This document shows positions 47,391-55,478 of a stretch of DNA of 64,000 nt, piece by piece (position 1 is the first letter of the stretch; the number at the start of each line of letters is the position of its first letter). The DNA lies in NCBI GenBank assembly GCA_035934015.1, contig DASYYH010000028.1:1-64000 (forward strand), in the 5' to 3' direction. The notes under the pieces were generated by a model. The model searched no databases. It had not been told where the DNA came from and was given only the letters and a program-made list of their open reading frames with translations. The stretch comes from Candidatus Acidiferrales bacterium (GTDB lineage: Bacteria > Acidobacteriota > Terriglobia > Acidiferrales > UBA7541). The translations under genes and the position numbers were made by a program.

Positions 47391-48761
47391 ATGACTTCAC
47401 TCGATACACAGCGCTGGCGCGTTCTCGTCGCGGACGATCAGCCGGACGTCCGCGAAGCGCTGCGGCTGCTCCTCAAGGGCGAAGGATTTGACACGGATGC
47501 CGTTCCTTCTCCCGCAACATTGCTGACTTCACTTGACACCCGCGAATACGACGCCGTTCTCATGGACTTGAACTATGCGCGCGATACGACTTCCGGCCAG
47601 GAAGGGCTCGACCTGCTGACGGAAATTCGCACGCGCGATGGCAGCCTTCCGGTCATCGTGATGACCGCCTGGGGCAGCCTCAATCTCGCCGTCGAAGCCA
47701 TGCGCCGCGGCGCCAAGGATTTCATCCAGAAGCCCTGGGAGAATGCGCGCCTGCTGGCCATTTTGCGCACGCAAATCGAGCTGGCCCACGCTATTCGCCA
47801 CAGCGTGCGTCTCGAGGCGGAAAATCGCCTGTTGCGCGCCGATGGCCGCCCCATGCTCATCGCCGAATCCGCCGTCATGCGTCCAGTGATGGAATTGATT
47901 GCGCGCGTCGGCCCTTCGGACGCGAACATTCTCATCACCGGCGAGCATGGCACGGGAAAAGAGGTGATTGCGCGAACGCTTCAGGCGCTTTCTACGCGCG
48001 CGGGAAAGCCTTTTGTCACGGTCAATGCCGGCGGCCTGCCCGAAGGCGTCTTCGAAAGCGAGCTTTTCGGCCACGTCAAAGGAGCGTTCACCGACGCCAA
48101 AGCTGACCGCGTTGGCCGCTTCGAGCTGGCCGATGGCGGAACGCTCTTCCTCGACGAAATCGCCAACGTGCCTTTGAATTTGCAGGCCAAGCTGCTGCGC
48201 ACTTTGGAAATTGGCGAACTCGAACGCGTCGGCTCCTCGACCACGCGCCGTGTGGATGTGCGCATCCTCTCGGCCACGAACGCCGACGTGCAAAAAGAAG
48301 TCGAATCCGGCCGCTTCCGCGAAGACTTGCTTTTCCGTTTGAACACCATCGAGATTCATCTGCCACCTTTGCGCGAACGCAAAGAGGATATCCCGCTCCT
48401 CGCCATGCATTTCCTGCGGCAATCCGCGCAGCGATATCGCAAAAGCATCAAGGCGTTTGAGCCCACAGCGATGAAGGTTTTGATGGATCATCCCTGGCCC
48501 GGAAACGTTCGCGAGCTCGACCACTCCGTCGAGCGCGCCGTGCTGCTCGCCGAAGGCCCGGAAGTCCGCGCCAGCGATCTTGGCCTTCGTCCCGTGCGCG
48601 AGGGAAATATACGCATCGAAGATATGGGCCTGGAGGACGTCGAGCGCGCTTTGATTCAAAAAGCCATGAGCCGCTATGGCGGAAACGTGAGCCACGCGAG
48701 CAAGGCGCTCGGGCTCAGCCGCAGCGCGCTCTACCGGCGCCTGCAGAAACATAGTTTGTGA
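47391..48761 (+). CDS. NtrC-family sigma-54-dependent response regulator
   Basis: A 456-residue activator from the ATG at 47391. The receiver domain has acceptor Asp59 (VLMDLNYARD). The AAA+ domain carries Walker A GEHGTGKE (about 184), the sigma-54 loop GAFTDA (about 230; the consensus is GAFTGA), Walker B GGTLFLDEIA and an arginine-finger segment (RFREDLLFRLN). A Fis-type HTH ends the protein (NVSHASKALGLSRSALYRRL). It should activate sigma-54 promoters on phosphorylation by the kinase encoded downstream, with which it overlaps by 4 bases. The targets are probably the ADOP efflux genes; I found no clear -24/-12 promoter. Confidence 0.94.
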   Translation: MTSLDTQRWRVLVADDQPDVREALRLLLKGEGFDTDAVPSPATLLTSLDTREYDAVLMDLNYARDTTSGQEGLDLLTEIRTRDGSLPVIVMTAWGSLNLAVEAMRRGAKDFIQKPWENARLLAILRTQIELAHAIRHSVRLEAENRLLRADGRPMLIAESAVMRPVMELIARVGPSDANILITGEHGTGKEVIARTLQALSTRAGKPFVTVNAGGLPEGVFESELFGHVKGAFTDAKADRVGRFELADGGTLFLDEIANVPLNLQAKLLRTLEIGELERVGSSTTRRVDVRILSATNADVQKEVESGRFREDLLFRLNTIEIHLPPLRERKEDIPLLAMHFLRQSAQRYRKSIKAFEPTAMKVLMDHPWPGNVRELDHSVERAVLLAEGPEVRASDLGLRPVREGNIRIEDMGLEDVERALIQKAMSRYGGNVSHASKALGLSRSALYRRLQKHSL

Positions 48762-50080
48762 AGCCTCTCGCCTACGAACGCCGCATTCTCATCCGTGCCC
48801 TCCTCGCGGGGCTTTCCGGATCGACGGTAGGGCTTGTCCTTCTTTGGACCGGCCAGCACGATCCGAAGATCGTATGGACGCTCACGATTGTGATTGTCGT
48901 CTCATGGCTCGCGTTTGCGTTCAGCGCGCAGAGCCGCGTCACGTTCCCTTTGCGCACTGTGTCCAACATGCTTGCCGCTCTTCACGAAGGTGACTTTTCC
49001 ATTCGCGCCCGCGGCGCGGAAACTCCCGACGCCCTTGGCGAAGTGATGCGCGAGGTCAACGCGCTCGGTGAGACGCTCTATCAGCAGCGCCTCGGCGCCG
49101 TGGAAGCGACGGCTCTGCTGCGCAAGGTGATGGAGGAGATCGATATCGCTGTCTTCGCGTTCGATTCTTCGAATCGCCTTCGTCTGCTCAATCGCGCCGG
49201 CGAGCACATCCTGAATCGGCCCGCGGAGCGCGCTCTGGGCCGCACAGCCAAGGAACTCGGCGTGGAAATCTGCCTGACCGTTGAAACGCCTCACGTCGCG
49301 CAGATCGCTTTTCCCGGCAAAATGGGCCGCTGGGAAATTCATCGCGGCAACTTTCGCGAAGGTGGCAAGCCGCATCAGTTGGTTGTTATCTCCGATCTCA
49401 GCCAGGCTCTTCGCGAGGAGGAGCGCCTTGCCTGGCAGCGGTTGATTCGCGTCATCGGCCACGAATTGAATAATTCCCTCGCGCCGATCAAATCCATCGC
49501 GGAAAGCCTTTCCGGCCTTATGGCGAGGTCAAAGCGTCCTTCGGATTGGGAAGATGATTTGAGCCGCGGACTTACCGTCATCGCCAGCCGTACCGACGGT
49601 TTGTCTCGCTTCATGAATGCATATTCGCGCCTCGCGCGCCTTCCCGCGCCGCAATTTCGTCCCATGGAAGTTGGCCCGTGGGTTCTCCGCTCCGCGGCGC
49701 TGGATCCGCGCATGCAGATCCCCGTTCAGGCGGGACCAGAGCTTACGATTCAAGCGGATCCGGACCAGCTCGATCAGGTCCTCATCAATTTAGTAAAAAA
49801 TGCCGTCGAAGCCGCGAGCGAAACTGGCGGCGGCGTGAATGTCGGATGGGAAGCGCGGGATGGTACGCTGGAAGTTTGGGTCCGCGACGAAGGCCCGGGA
49901 ATTCCGAGTGCCGCGAACCTTTTCGTGCCGTTTTTTACCACCAAGCCCAGCGGCTCCGGCATCGGCCTGGTTCTCAGCCGGCAAATCGCTGAAGCTCATG
50001 GCGGAAGCCTGAGCCTGGAAAACGTCGCAGTCGGCCACGGTTGCGAAGCGCGGCTGCGCCTGCCCGTGAACAAGAACTAG
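48758..50080 (+). CDS. Membrane sensor histidine kinase
   Basis: A 440-residue kinase starting at GTG 48758, overlapping the regulator stop (GTGA). Two N-terminal membrane helices (about 10-27 and 35-52) have almost no periplasmic loop. A HAMP-like region (FSIRARGAETPDALGEVMRE), a PAS-like domain (about 120-220: DIAVFAFDSSNRLRLLNRAG) and the H-box with His near 235 (RVIGHELNNSLAPIKS) follow. The N-box (LINLVKNAVEAAS) and G-boxes (VRDEGPGIP, GSGIGLVLSRQIAEAHGG) complete it. It resembles NtrY-type kinases. It is the only kinase in the cluster and may serve both response regulators. Confidence 0.94.
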   Translation: MKPLAYERRILIRALLAGLSGSTVGLVLLWTGQHDPKIVWTLTIVIVVSWLAFAFSAQSRVTFPLRTVSNMLAALHEGDFSIRARGAETPDALGEVMREVNALGETLYQQRLGAVEATALLRKVMEEIDIAVFAFDSSNRLRLLNRAGEHILNRPAERALGRTAKELGVEICLTVETPHVAQIAFPGKMGRWEIHRGNFREGGKPHQLVVISDLSQALREEERLAWQRLIRVIGHELNNSLAPIKSIAESLSGLMARSKRPSDWEDDLSRGLTVIASRTDGLSRFMNAYSRLARLPAPQFRPMEVGPWVLRSAALDPRMQIPVQAGPELTIQADPDQLDQVLINLVKNAVEAASETGGGVNVGWEARDGTLEVWVRDEGPGIPSAANLFVPFFTTKPSGSGIGLVLSRQIAEAHGGSLSLENVAVGHGCEARLRLPVNKN

Positions 50081-50116
50081 CCATTCAGCAGGTTTGTCCC
50101 AGCCGCACAGAAAGGC

Positions 50117-50518
50117 TCATGTTCTCGTCTTCCAGAATTCCAGGGACGGTTTTTCAAAGGCCACCCCTACGCGCAAATCCGAGTGCCGTGGTCTTTTTTC
50201 GAGTCCGACGACGTAGCACTCCTGCTCCTTATTTGTGACTCGGTTCGTCAGCAACAGCTTTTGGCCGCAGCGCACGGGAGCATCCAGCCGCAGAAGGCCC
50301 CCGCCGGCATTCACCTGTAAAGTATTCGTCTCTTGATGAAAGGGCCGGTCGTCGGCGGTATAGCCGTAGACAAAAAGAGGAATGTAAATGCTTTGGCGTG
50401 AGCTACTTCGGCGGTCTTGGCCCCGCCCATCCCCCGAAAATGCCCCCTGCGAACCCGTATGCGCACTTCGCTCCCTGAACGGCCCGGAGCTGTTCACTAA
50501 ATCCCAGATTAAGCTCAT
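50117..50518 (-). CDS. PilZ-domain protein
   Basis: A 133-residue protein whose residues 35-130 fit a PilZ c-di-GMP receptor: an RRSSSR motif (RxxxR) near 38, a NAGGGL segment near 70 in place of the usual (D/N)xSxxG, and a closing VGVAFEKPSLEFW. The N-terminal 35 residues are low-complexity. The substitution of Ser by Gly in the second motif may weaken nucleotide binding. It is convergent with the sensor kinase gene with 36 bp between stops. Confidence 0.72.
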   Translation of the reverse strand: MSLIWDLVNSSGPFRERSAHTGSQGAFSGDGRGQDRRSSSRQSIYIPLFVYGYTADDRPFHQETNTLQVNAGGGLLRLDAPVRCGQKLLLTNRVTNKEQECYVVGLEKRPRHSDLRVGVAFEKPSLEFWKTRT

Positions 50519-50630
50519 ACGCCACCTAGTGGCGGGGACGGTTGGACGCTAGGTAAATTATACGTCAGGACCGGCGATTTGGGAACAACCGTGGCAGGCC
50601 GGAAAGCCAGGGAGAACCATGCGAAGAAAT

Positions 50631-50658
50631 GCGGCCCCGAGCTTTTTGCCGGGGCCGC
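50631..50658 (-). terminator. Terminator of the STAS gene
   Basis: A perfect 9-bp GC-rich stem (GCGGCCCCG) with a 10-base loop lies 24 bases past the STAS gene stop on the minus strand. It is followed by ATTTCTTC, a modest T-rich tract. Confidence 0.65.
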
Positions 50659-50682
50659 TTGGTGTCTAAAGATACGAGTTAT

Positions 50683-51030
50683 TTACTTGCCGAAGCTCTG
50701 CACCGCGGCTGCTTCGCTGTCGTAGACGTCGAAGACCGTCATCAACTTCGTCACTTGCAGGACTTCCTTGAATTTCGTCCCAAGATTCGAAAGCTTGAGC
50801 GTCCCGCCCTGCGAGCGCGCGCTGTGGAACGTCGCAACGAGCGTGCCCAGGCCGGCGCTGTCGATGTACGTGACGTTCGACATGTTCAGCACGATTTTCT
50901 TGTGATTGCTCGCCAGCAGGCTCTTCACCCGCTCCCGGAACGAATTGCTCTCTTCGCCCAGCACAATTCGTCCGTCCAAGTCCACGACAGTGACCCCGCT
51001 CACTTCTCGATCAGTCATTCTCAGTGCCAC
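50683..51030 (-). CDS. STAS-domain anti-sigma factor antagonist
   Basis: A 115-residue SpoIIAA/RsbV-like protein starting at GTG 51030 with AGGAGG 8 bases upstream. The phosphorylatable Ser is in NVTYIDSAGLGTLVA near residue 58. In partner-switching systems the dephosphorylated form binds an anti-sigma kinase and frees a sigma factor. No cognate kinase is adjacent. The PP2C-type response regulator at 40769 is the nearest candidate phosphatase. Confidence 0.92.
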   Translation of the reverse strand: MALRMTDREVSGVTVVDLDGRIVLGEESNSFRERVKSLLASNHKKIVLNMSNVTYIDSAGLGTLVATFHSARSQGGTLKLSNLGTKFKEVLQVTKLMTVFDVYDSEAAAVQSFGK

Positions 51031-51116
51031 GTTTTTCGCCTCCTGGCCAGTTCAAGTTTCATTGCCGGCGTCTCCGCGACGCTCCACCCCAGTCAAGCAT
51101 TCTCGAATCATCCGGC

Positions 51117-51317
51117 TCAGTAATAATCCGAACAGGACATATAGTATCCGCAAGCATCGCAAACCAGCTTGCAGCGGTGCTGCTCCAGTCGCCGATAACA
51201 AACAGGGCAGTAAACCGAAGCATGCACCGGATCCACCCCTGCTTTCGCCGGCTCCGCCCGCTTCGATTCGCTGGACAATCTCTCGACGCGCGTCCGTCGC
51301 GGTTGTTCCATCCCCAT
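51117..51317 (-). CDS. Zinc-ribbon mini-protein
   Basis: A 66-residue protein whose C-terminal half is a compact zinc ribbon: CPVC near residue 37, then CDACGYYMSCSDYY near the end, a CxxC...CxxC...C arrangement. The N-terminal half is basic and disordered. The start could be 51317 or the ATG two codons later (51311). Similar short ribbons appear to be conserved in this phylum, but I know no function. Cys spacing and a coding-like composition support it over antisense frames. Confidence 0.6.
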   Translation of the reverse strand: MGMEQPRRTRVERLSSESKRAEPAKAGVDPVHASVYCPVCYRRLEQHRCKLVCDACGYYMSCSDYY

Positions 51318-51465
51318 CGGCCCACCGTTTATAGCACATCCCGCGCAACCGGCAAAGCTCTGCCGTCCTCCGGCCGGAAGCGCGATTTGGCAGCGCGGTC
51401 AGTCGCGCCGCGCGTTTCTGCAGCCTGCTGAGCGGGGCTTTTCTGGGCGTCTGGAGGGCCGGTTT

Positions 51466-52404
51466 CTAGGAATGGCGCATCGGCTCGGGCATGAAGTAGC
51501 CCGCGTCAGAGGGAAGTCCTGCGCGTTCGAATTGAATCGTCGTGTGCGTGATGTGAAATTCGCCGGCTAGCCTTTGCTGGATGGCCATCAGAATTTTTTC
51601 GCTCTCTTCCATGTGCATGTCGGGGATCCGCACATGGCAGGAAAGGGCTTGCAAATTCGTTCCAATCGTCCAGATGTGGATGTCGTGCACTTCCTGAACA
51701 TTATCCACTTTAAGAATGGCTTGCGCCACGTCCTCGAGGCGCAAATCGCGCGGGAGGCCTTCGAGTAAAATGTGGCTGCTCTCCTGCAAGATTCCCACGG
51801 CGCTCCAGAGCACCATCACGCCGATGGCCATGCCGATCGCGGGGTCCACCCAGCGCGCGCCCGTCCAGCGAATCGCCAGCGCTCCGGCAAAAATCGCGAC
51901 GTTGGAAAGCGCATCGCCGAAATTGTGAATCAGAATGCTGCGAAGGTTCAGGTCCTCGCGCCCGCGCACAAGCGCCAGCGTGATTCCGCCATTGACGCCC
52001 AGAGCAAACACGGCAACCCAGAGCATCAGTCCGGTTTGCACTTCCAATGGCCGGCGCATGCGCGTGTAAGATTCGATCAGGATATACAGCGCCACTAGAA
52101 TCAGCACGATCGCATTGACGAACGCCGCGAGAATTCCTGAGCGGTGGTACCCATAGGTTTTTTTCGGCGTGGGCGGCCGCACGGACAATCGCACGGCGAT
52201 CCAGGAAATCAGAATCGTTGGTATGTCGGTCAGATTGTGTACGCCGTCGCTGATCAGCGCGATGGAATGGCCGAGCGTGCCAGCCGCAAATTCAGCTACG
52301 ACGAGCGCAAGTGTCGCCACCATCGCGCCGGCGAGGACCGCGCTTGATCCTGCGGCGTGCCCGTGCGCATCTCCTCCGTGAGCGTGATGCCCGTGCGCAT
52401 GCAT
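51466..52404 (-). CDS. Cation diffusion facilitator (CDF) metal transporter
   Basis: A 312-residue inner-membrane antiporter exporting Zn2+, Cd2+ or Co2+ for protons. The N-terminus is His-rich (11 His or more in the first 20 residues). Six membrane helices follow (about 28-210) with the metal-site pairs SDGVHNLTD in helix II and HNFGDALSN in helix V. The C-terminal cytoplasmic ferredoxin-like domain (about 215-300) has VQEVHDIHIWTIGTN and CHVRI. The His...Asp pattern HxxxD in helix II suggests zinc selectivity. Confidence 0.94.
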   Translation of the reverse strand: MHAHGHHAHGGDAHGHAAGSSAVLAGAMVATLALVVAEFAAGTLGHSIALISDGVHNLTDIPTILISWIAVRLSVRPPTPKKTYGYHRSGILAAFVNAIVLILVALYILIESYTRMRRPLEVQTGLMLWVAVFALGVNGGITLALVRGREDLNLRSILIHNFGDALSNVAIFAGALAIRWTGARWVDPAIGMAIGVMVLWSAVGILQESSHILLEGLPRDLRLEDVAQAILKVDNVQEVHDIHIWTIGTNLQALSCHVRIPDMHMEESEKILMAIQQRLAGEFHITHTTIQFERAGLPSDAGYFMPEPMRHS

Positions 52405-52547
52405 GTTGCGATTCTACCTTCAGAGACGCGCCGCGCGCAGCCTTCGCAAAAAAATTCCGCGCAGATGACAACCCTTCTGTACGCAAGCTCACCACCACGA
52501 CACGCGCAGCCAACTTGCATTTGACTTCACCTTCCGCCGCCCCTACG

Positions 52548-53813
52548 ATGAAATTGATTTCAGAATTTTTTCTCTCGCGTTTCGGGGGTGGGGGTCTTCT
52601 CGCTCGCGCGAAAGCCCCTGCAATGCATCGCAACGTCGCCAAGCTGACTTTTTGGGGAGTGCGTGGTTCCATTCCGACGCTCGACCGCGGAATGTGGCGC
52701 TACGGCGGAAATACGCCCTGCATCGATATCGCCGCGCCAAACGGGACTCGCTTCATTCTCGACTGTGGCACAGGCCTGCGCATGCTCGGAAATCATTGGT
52801 CGAATTCCGAAGGCGAACATGCCGAGCAAGCTCACGTTCTCGTCACGCACTATCACTGGGACCATATTCAAGGTGTCCCTTTTTTCCGCCCCTTTTATTT
52901 GCCGCAAAATGATTTTCATTTTTACAGCTTCCAATCCAAATATCTCGGCCGCGACAGCCTGCGGCAGGTGCTCGAAGCGCAACTGGCGCGCCCGTATTTT
53001 CCCGTGGACCTGACGCTTATGCACGCCCGCCGCGAATTTTCGGAAATTTCCGGCGGAACTGAATTTGAAGTCAAAGGGACGAAGGTGAAGACGCAGTGGC
53101 TGAATCATCCGCAGGGCTGCCTCGGCTACCGGCTGGAAACCCCCGCGGGAACCATTGTCTACGCGACCGACAACGAGCCCGGTATCCCGGAAATGGACGC
53201 AAATTTGCGCCGCCTTGCCGAAGGCGCCGACGTTTTCATCAACGATGCGCAATGCTCGCCCGAGCAGCTCGCTTCCACGCGAAAAGGCTGGGGCCATTCG
53301 AGCTGGCTGGAGAGCGTGAAACTGGCGCGTGAATGCGGCGTGAAAAATCTGGTGCTGTTTCATCATGACCCGGATTCCTCTGATCGCGTCGTGGACGGCT
53401 ATCTGCATGCCGCTCGCCAGGAATTCTCGAATACCTGGGCTGCCACAGACGGCATGGCCGTGCATCTGTGCGACAAGACCGCGGAATTCAAGCTGCGCGA
53501 GTCACGCGTCGGCCAGCGCCGGCCGGTGCATTTTTCCGCCACGGTCAGCGGACACGCCAAGGATGGGACTCGCTTCCAGGAATACGCCGTGATGAAGGAA
53601 TTGAATTTGCGCGGCGGCTATATGTGGCTTTCGCACGCTCCGCAACTGCAATCGCAAATCCACATTCGCGTCGAATGCGGCACGGCCGAACAACCCAACG
53701 CCGTCGCGCTCCGCGGATCAGTGGTTCATTGCGACGCCGCTCGAAAAGACGATCGCGTCGGAGTCGGCGTAATTTTCATCGACGACAGCGAGACGGCTCT
53801 CCCCTTCGACTGA
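52548..53813 (+). CDS. Metallo-beta-lactamase fold hydrolase fused to a PilZ-like domain
   Basis: A protein of 421 residues from the ATG at 52548 (alternative ATG at 52623; the frame is open to 52311 but would overlap the CDF start). The MBL domain (about 28-300) begins WGVRGSIPTLD, has THYHWDH near residue 100, and later DNEPGIPEMD and FHHDPDSSD metal ligands. It belongs to the class of MBL proteins related to RNase Z/PhnP-like hydrolases. After about residue 315 comes a PilZ-like domain (RVGQRRPVHFSATVSG, NLRGGYMWLS, RVGVGVIFIDD). The fusion suggests a hydrolase controlled by c-di-GMP; substrate unknown. Confidence 0.82.
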   Translation: MKLISEFFLSRFGGGGLLARAKAPAMHRNVAKLTFWGVRGSIPTLDRGMWRYGGNTPCIDIAAPNGTRFILDCGTGLRMLGNHWSNSEGEHAEQAHVLVTHYHWDHIQGVPFFRPFYLPQNDFHFYSFQSKYLGRDSLRQVLEAQLARPYFPVDLTLMHARREFSEISGGTEFEVKGTKVKTQWLNHPQGCLGYRLETPAGTIVYATDNEPGIPEMDANLRRLAEGADVFINDAQCSPEQLASTRKGWGHSSWLESVKLARECGVKNLVLFHHDPDSSDRVVDGYLHAARQEFSNTWAATDGMAVHLCDKTAEFKLRESRVGQRRPVHFSATVSGHAKDGTRFQEYAVMKELNLRGGYMWLSHAPQLQSQIHIRVECGTAEQPNAVALRGSVVHCDAARKDDRVGVGVIFIDDSETALPFD

Positions 53814-53833
53814 GCCGGTCTTTCCACTTCTAC

Positions 53834-54184
53834 TCATGGCTTCAGCGCCGGAATTTCGCGCATGCGCGCAAAGGCGCGGCGCACGTGCGGAATGGTGATC
53901 GAGCCGCCGACAATCAGAGCGACATGGAGCGCGTCGATGACTTCATCGCGCTTCCATCCAACCTCAGCGCTGCGCAGCAGGTGATACGTGACGCAATCGT
54001 CGCAGCGAAGCACGGCGGAAGCGACGAGTCCGAGCAATTCTTTTGTCTTTTCCGGCAGCGCGCCAGATTCATAGGCCTGATGGTCGAGCGCGAAAAAGCG
54101 CTTCATGCCCAGATGGCCACAGTCGAGAATTTCTTCGTTCATCTCCGCCCGGAGTTTTTCGAAGTCTGAAAGTTTGTCCGCCAT
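53834..54184 (-). CDS. AhpD/carboxymuconolactone decarboxylase-like protein
   Basis: A 116-residue protein from the ATG at 54184 (GGGAGGA site 4 bases before). The redox-type motif CDDCVTYH (CxxCxxxH) near residue 69 and an all-helical pattern identify the AhpD/CMD family. Members act as peroxidase reductases or as decarboxylases; with the CxxC pair a redox role is more likely. The longer frame to 54676 joins an unrelated gene in another frame and is rejected. It is downstream of the DUF2784 gene on the same strand. Confidence 0.88.
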   Translation of the reverse strand: MADKLSDFEKLRAEMNEEILDCGHLGMKRFFALDHQAYESGALPEKTKELLGLVASAVLRCDDCVTYHLLRSAEVGWKRDEVIDALHVALIVGGSITIPHVRRAFARMREIPALKP

Positions 54185-54246
54185 TCGTTCCTCCCGCGCA
54201 TCGCGCGAATCGCCATTATGCGCGGAAAAGCGCGCCGCGCGCCAGT

Positions 54247-54621
54247 TCAACCGAGCGAGCCTCGCCGCCAGAAACGCCATGCGTAGAGGCCCAAATTGAA
54301 TGCGCAGACGAAAACCGCGACAGTAATAAGCAGCGCAAGCGGCACGTTCGGATAAACCGTGGCGTCCAAATAATGCAACAGGAACGGGCCATGATAAGGC
54401 GAAACGCCCGCGCGAGCTTCGCACCAATTTTCGGCCAGCGTCAGGGGACAAACAAGAGGAGTGGTCTCCGCAAAAATGCCGTAAACGATCGTCAGGATAT
54501 GGACGATCGCGAACCGCGGCCGGCTGCCCGTAAAGAATGCGCCGAAAATCACCCAGCTGATGAAAAGCAAATGCGCGATCAGGATCGTGTCCGCTGCGAA
54601 AATGTAGATCTTGCCGGCCAT
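54247..54621 (-). CDS. DUF2784 family membrane protein
   Basis: A 124-residue inner-membrane protein with three to four hydrophobic segments: TILIAHLLFISWVIFGAFFT, FAIVHILTIVYGIFAETTPL and LALLITVAVFVCAFNLGLY. The segment ETTPLVCPLTLAENWCEARAG with its spaced Cys residues is the DUF2784 hallmark. Function unknown. The start at 54621 (MAGKIYIFAAD) is chosen by family pattern; no clear ribosome binding site is seen. The AhpD-like gene starts 62 bp after its stop. Confidence 0.83.
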   Translation of the reverse strand: MAGKIYIFAADTILIAHLLFISWVIFGAFFTGSRPRFAIVHILTIVYGIFAETTPLVCPLTLAENWCEARAGVSPYHGPFLLHYLDATVYPNVPLALLITVAVFVCAFNLGLYAWRFWRRGSLG

Positions 54622-54850
54622 CGCATCTGGCGAATTGCACTTCGCCGCGCCCTTTGTGGTGCGCAGCAATGGCCAATTATAGCCCGTCGCATCGCCTCCG
54701 CGGCCTCTTGCGTCCTGGAGTTCCCTGCCTCTCAAATTTTTTGCGCGCTGTGATATAAACGTGCGAATCGTCGGCGATGCGTTTGACTATCTCCGTTTTT
54801 CATTACGATGTTGCGGCGGATAACTGTGCAGGCATGCGAGGAGAGCGCGA

Positions 54851-55351
54851 ATGGGCTACATCGATAAGAATTTGGTCCCGGACGAAACGGTGATTTACGA
54901 AACCCGGCTGCACTGGATCGTGATGCTCGGCCACATGATTGTGGGAATCTTGCTCCTGGCGCTCCCGGGACTGATCCTCATCGTTTATGCGCTGACGCAG
55001 AAAGGAATTGCCGTTGGGAACGCGCACCTGATGGAAGCCGGCGGCGCCGCATTGCTCCTTTGCGGCGTGGCGACGATTTTCGCGGGAATGCTGCGGCGGA
55101 ACGCCACGGAAATGGCCGTGACGAACCGCCGCGTGGTCATCAAAAAGGGTCTGGCCAGCCGCACCACCATCGAAATGCTGCTGAATAAAGTGGAAAGCAT
55201 CGAAGTCAGCGAGACACTCTTCGGCAGAATGCTCGGTTATGGAACGATCGTCGTGATCGGCACCGGCGGAACGCCTGAGCCGTTTCAGAAAGTCGCGCAT
55301 CCTCTGGAGTTTCGCAGTCAGGTGCAGCAGCAGATCGAAAAGCTGCATTGA
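54851..55351 (+). CDS. PH-domain (bPH2, YdbS-like) membrane protein
   Basis: A 166-residue protein with a GGAG site ahead of the ATG. Two membrane helices (about 25-50 and 60-80) precede a bacterial PH domain (about 85-160: TEMAVTNRRVVIKKGLASRT, KVESIEVSETLFGRMLGYGT). Proteins of this type (YdbS, DUF304) occur alone or as tandem repeats; a role in membrane stress or lipid binding is suspected. It is transcribed toward the oxidoreductase gene, 127 bp away. Confidence 0.85.
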   Translation: MGYIDKNLVPDETVIYETRLHWIVMLGHMIVGILLLALPGLILIVYALTQKGIAVGNAHLMEAGGAALLLCGVATIFAGMLRRNATEMAVTNRRVVIKKGLASRTTIEMLLNKVESIEVSETLFGRMLGYGTIVVIGTGGTPEPFQKVAHPLEFRSQVQQQIEKLH

Positions 55352-55478
55352 AAAGTGGATTGAAAAGCCGCGAATGCCGCGGCTTGACCGAGAAGCGGAA
55401 TCACGGTAAGACAAATATGGCGAGGCAGAGGCAGCGAAGTCCGAGCAGAAGTATTTCCGCCGCACGGAGACCAGAATT

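Noticed and set aside
52311-52547. Earlier start of the MBL-PilZ gene
   Set aside because: It would overlap the start of the divergent CDF gene, and the added residues are Arg/Ala-rich without domain character.
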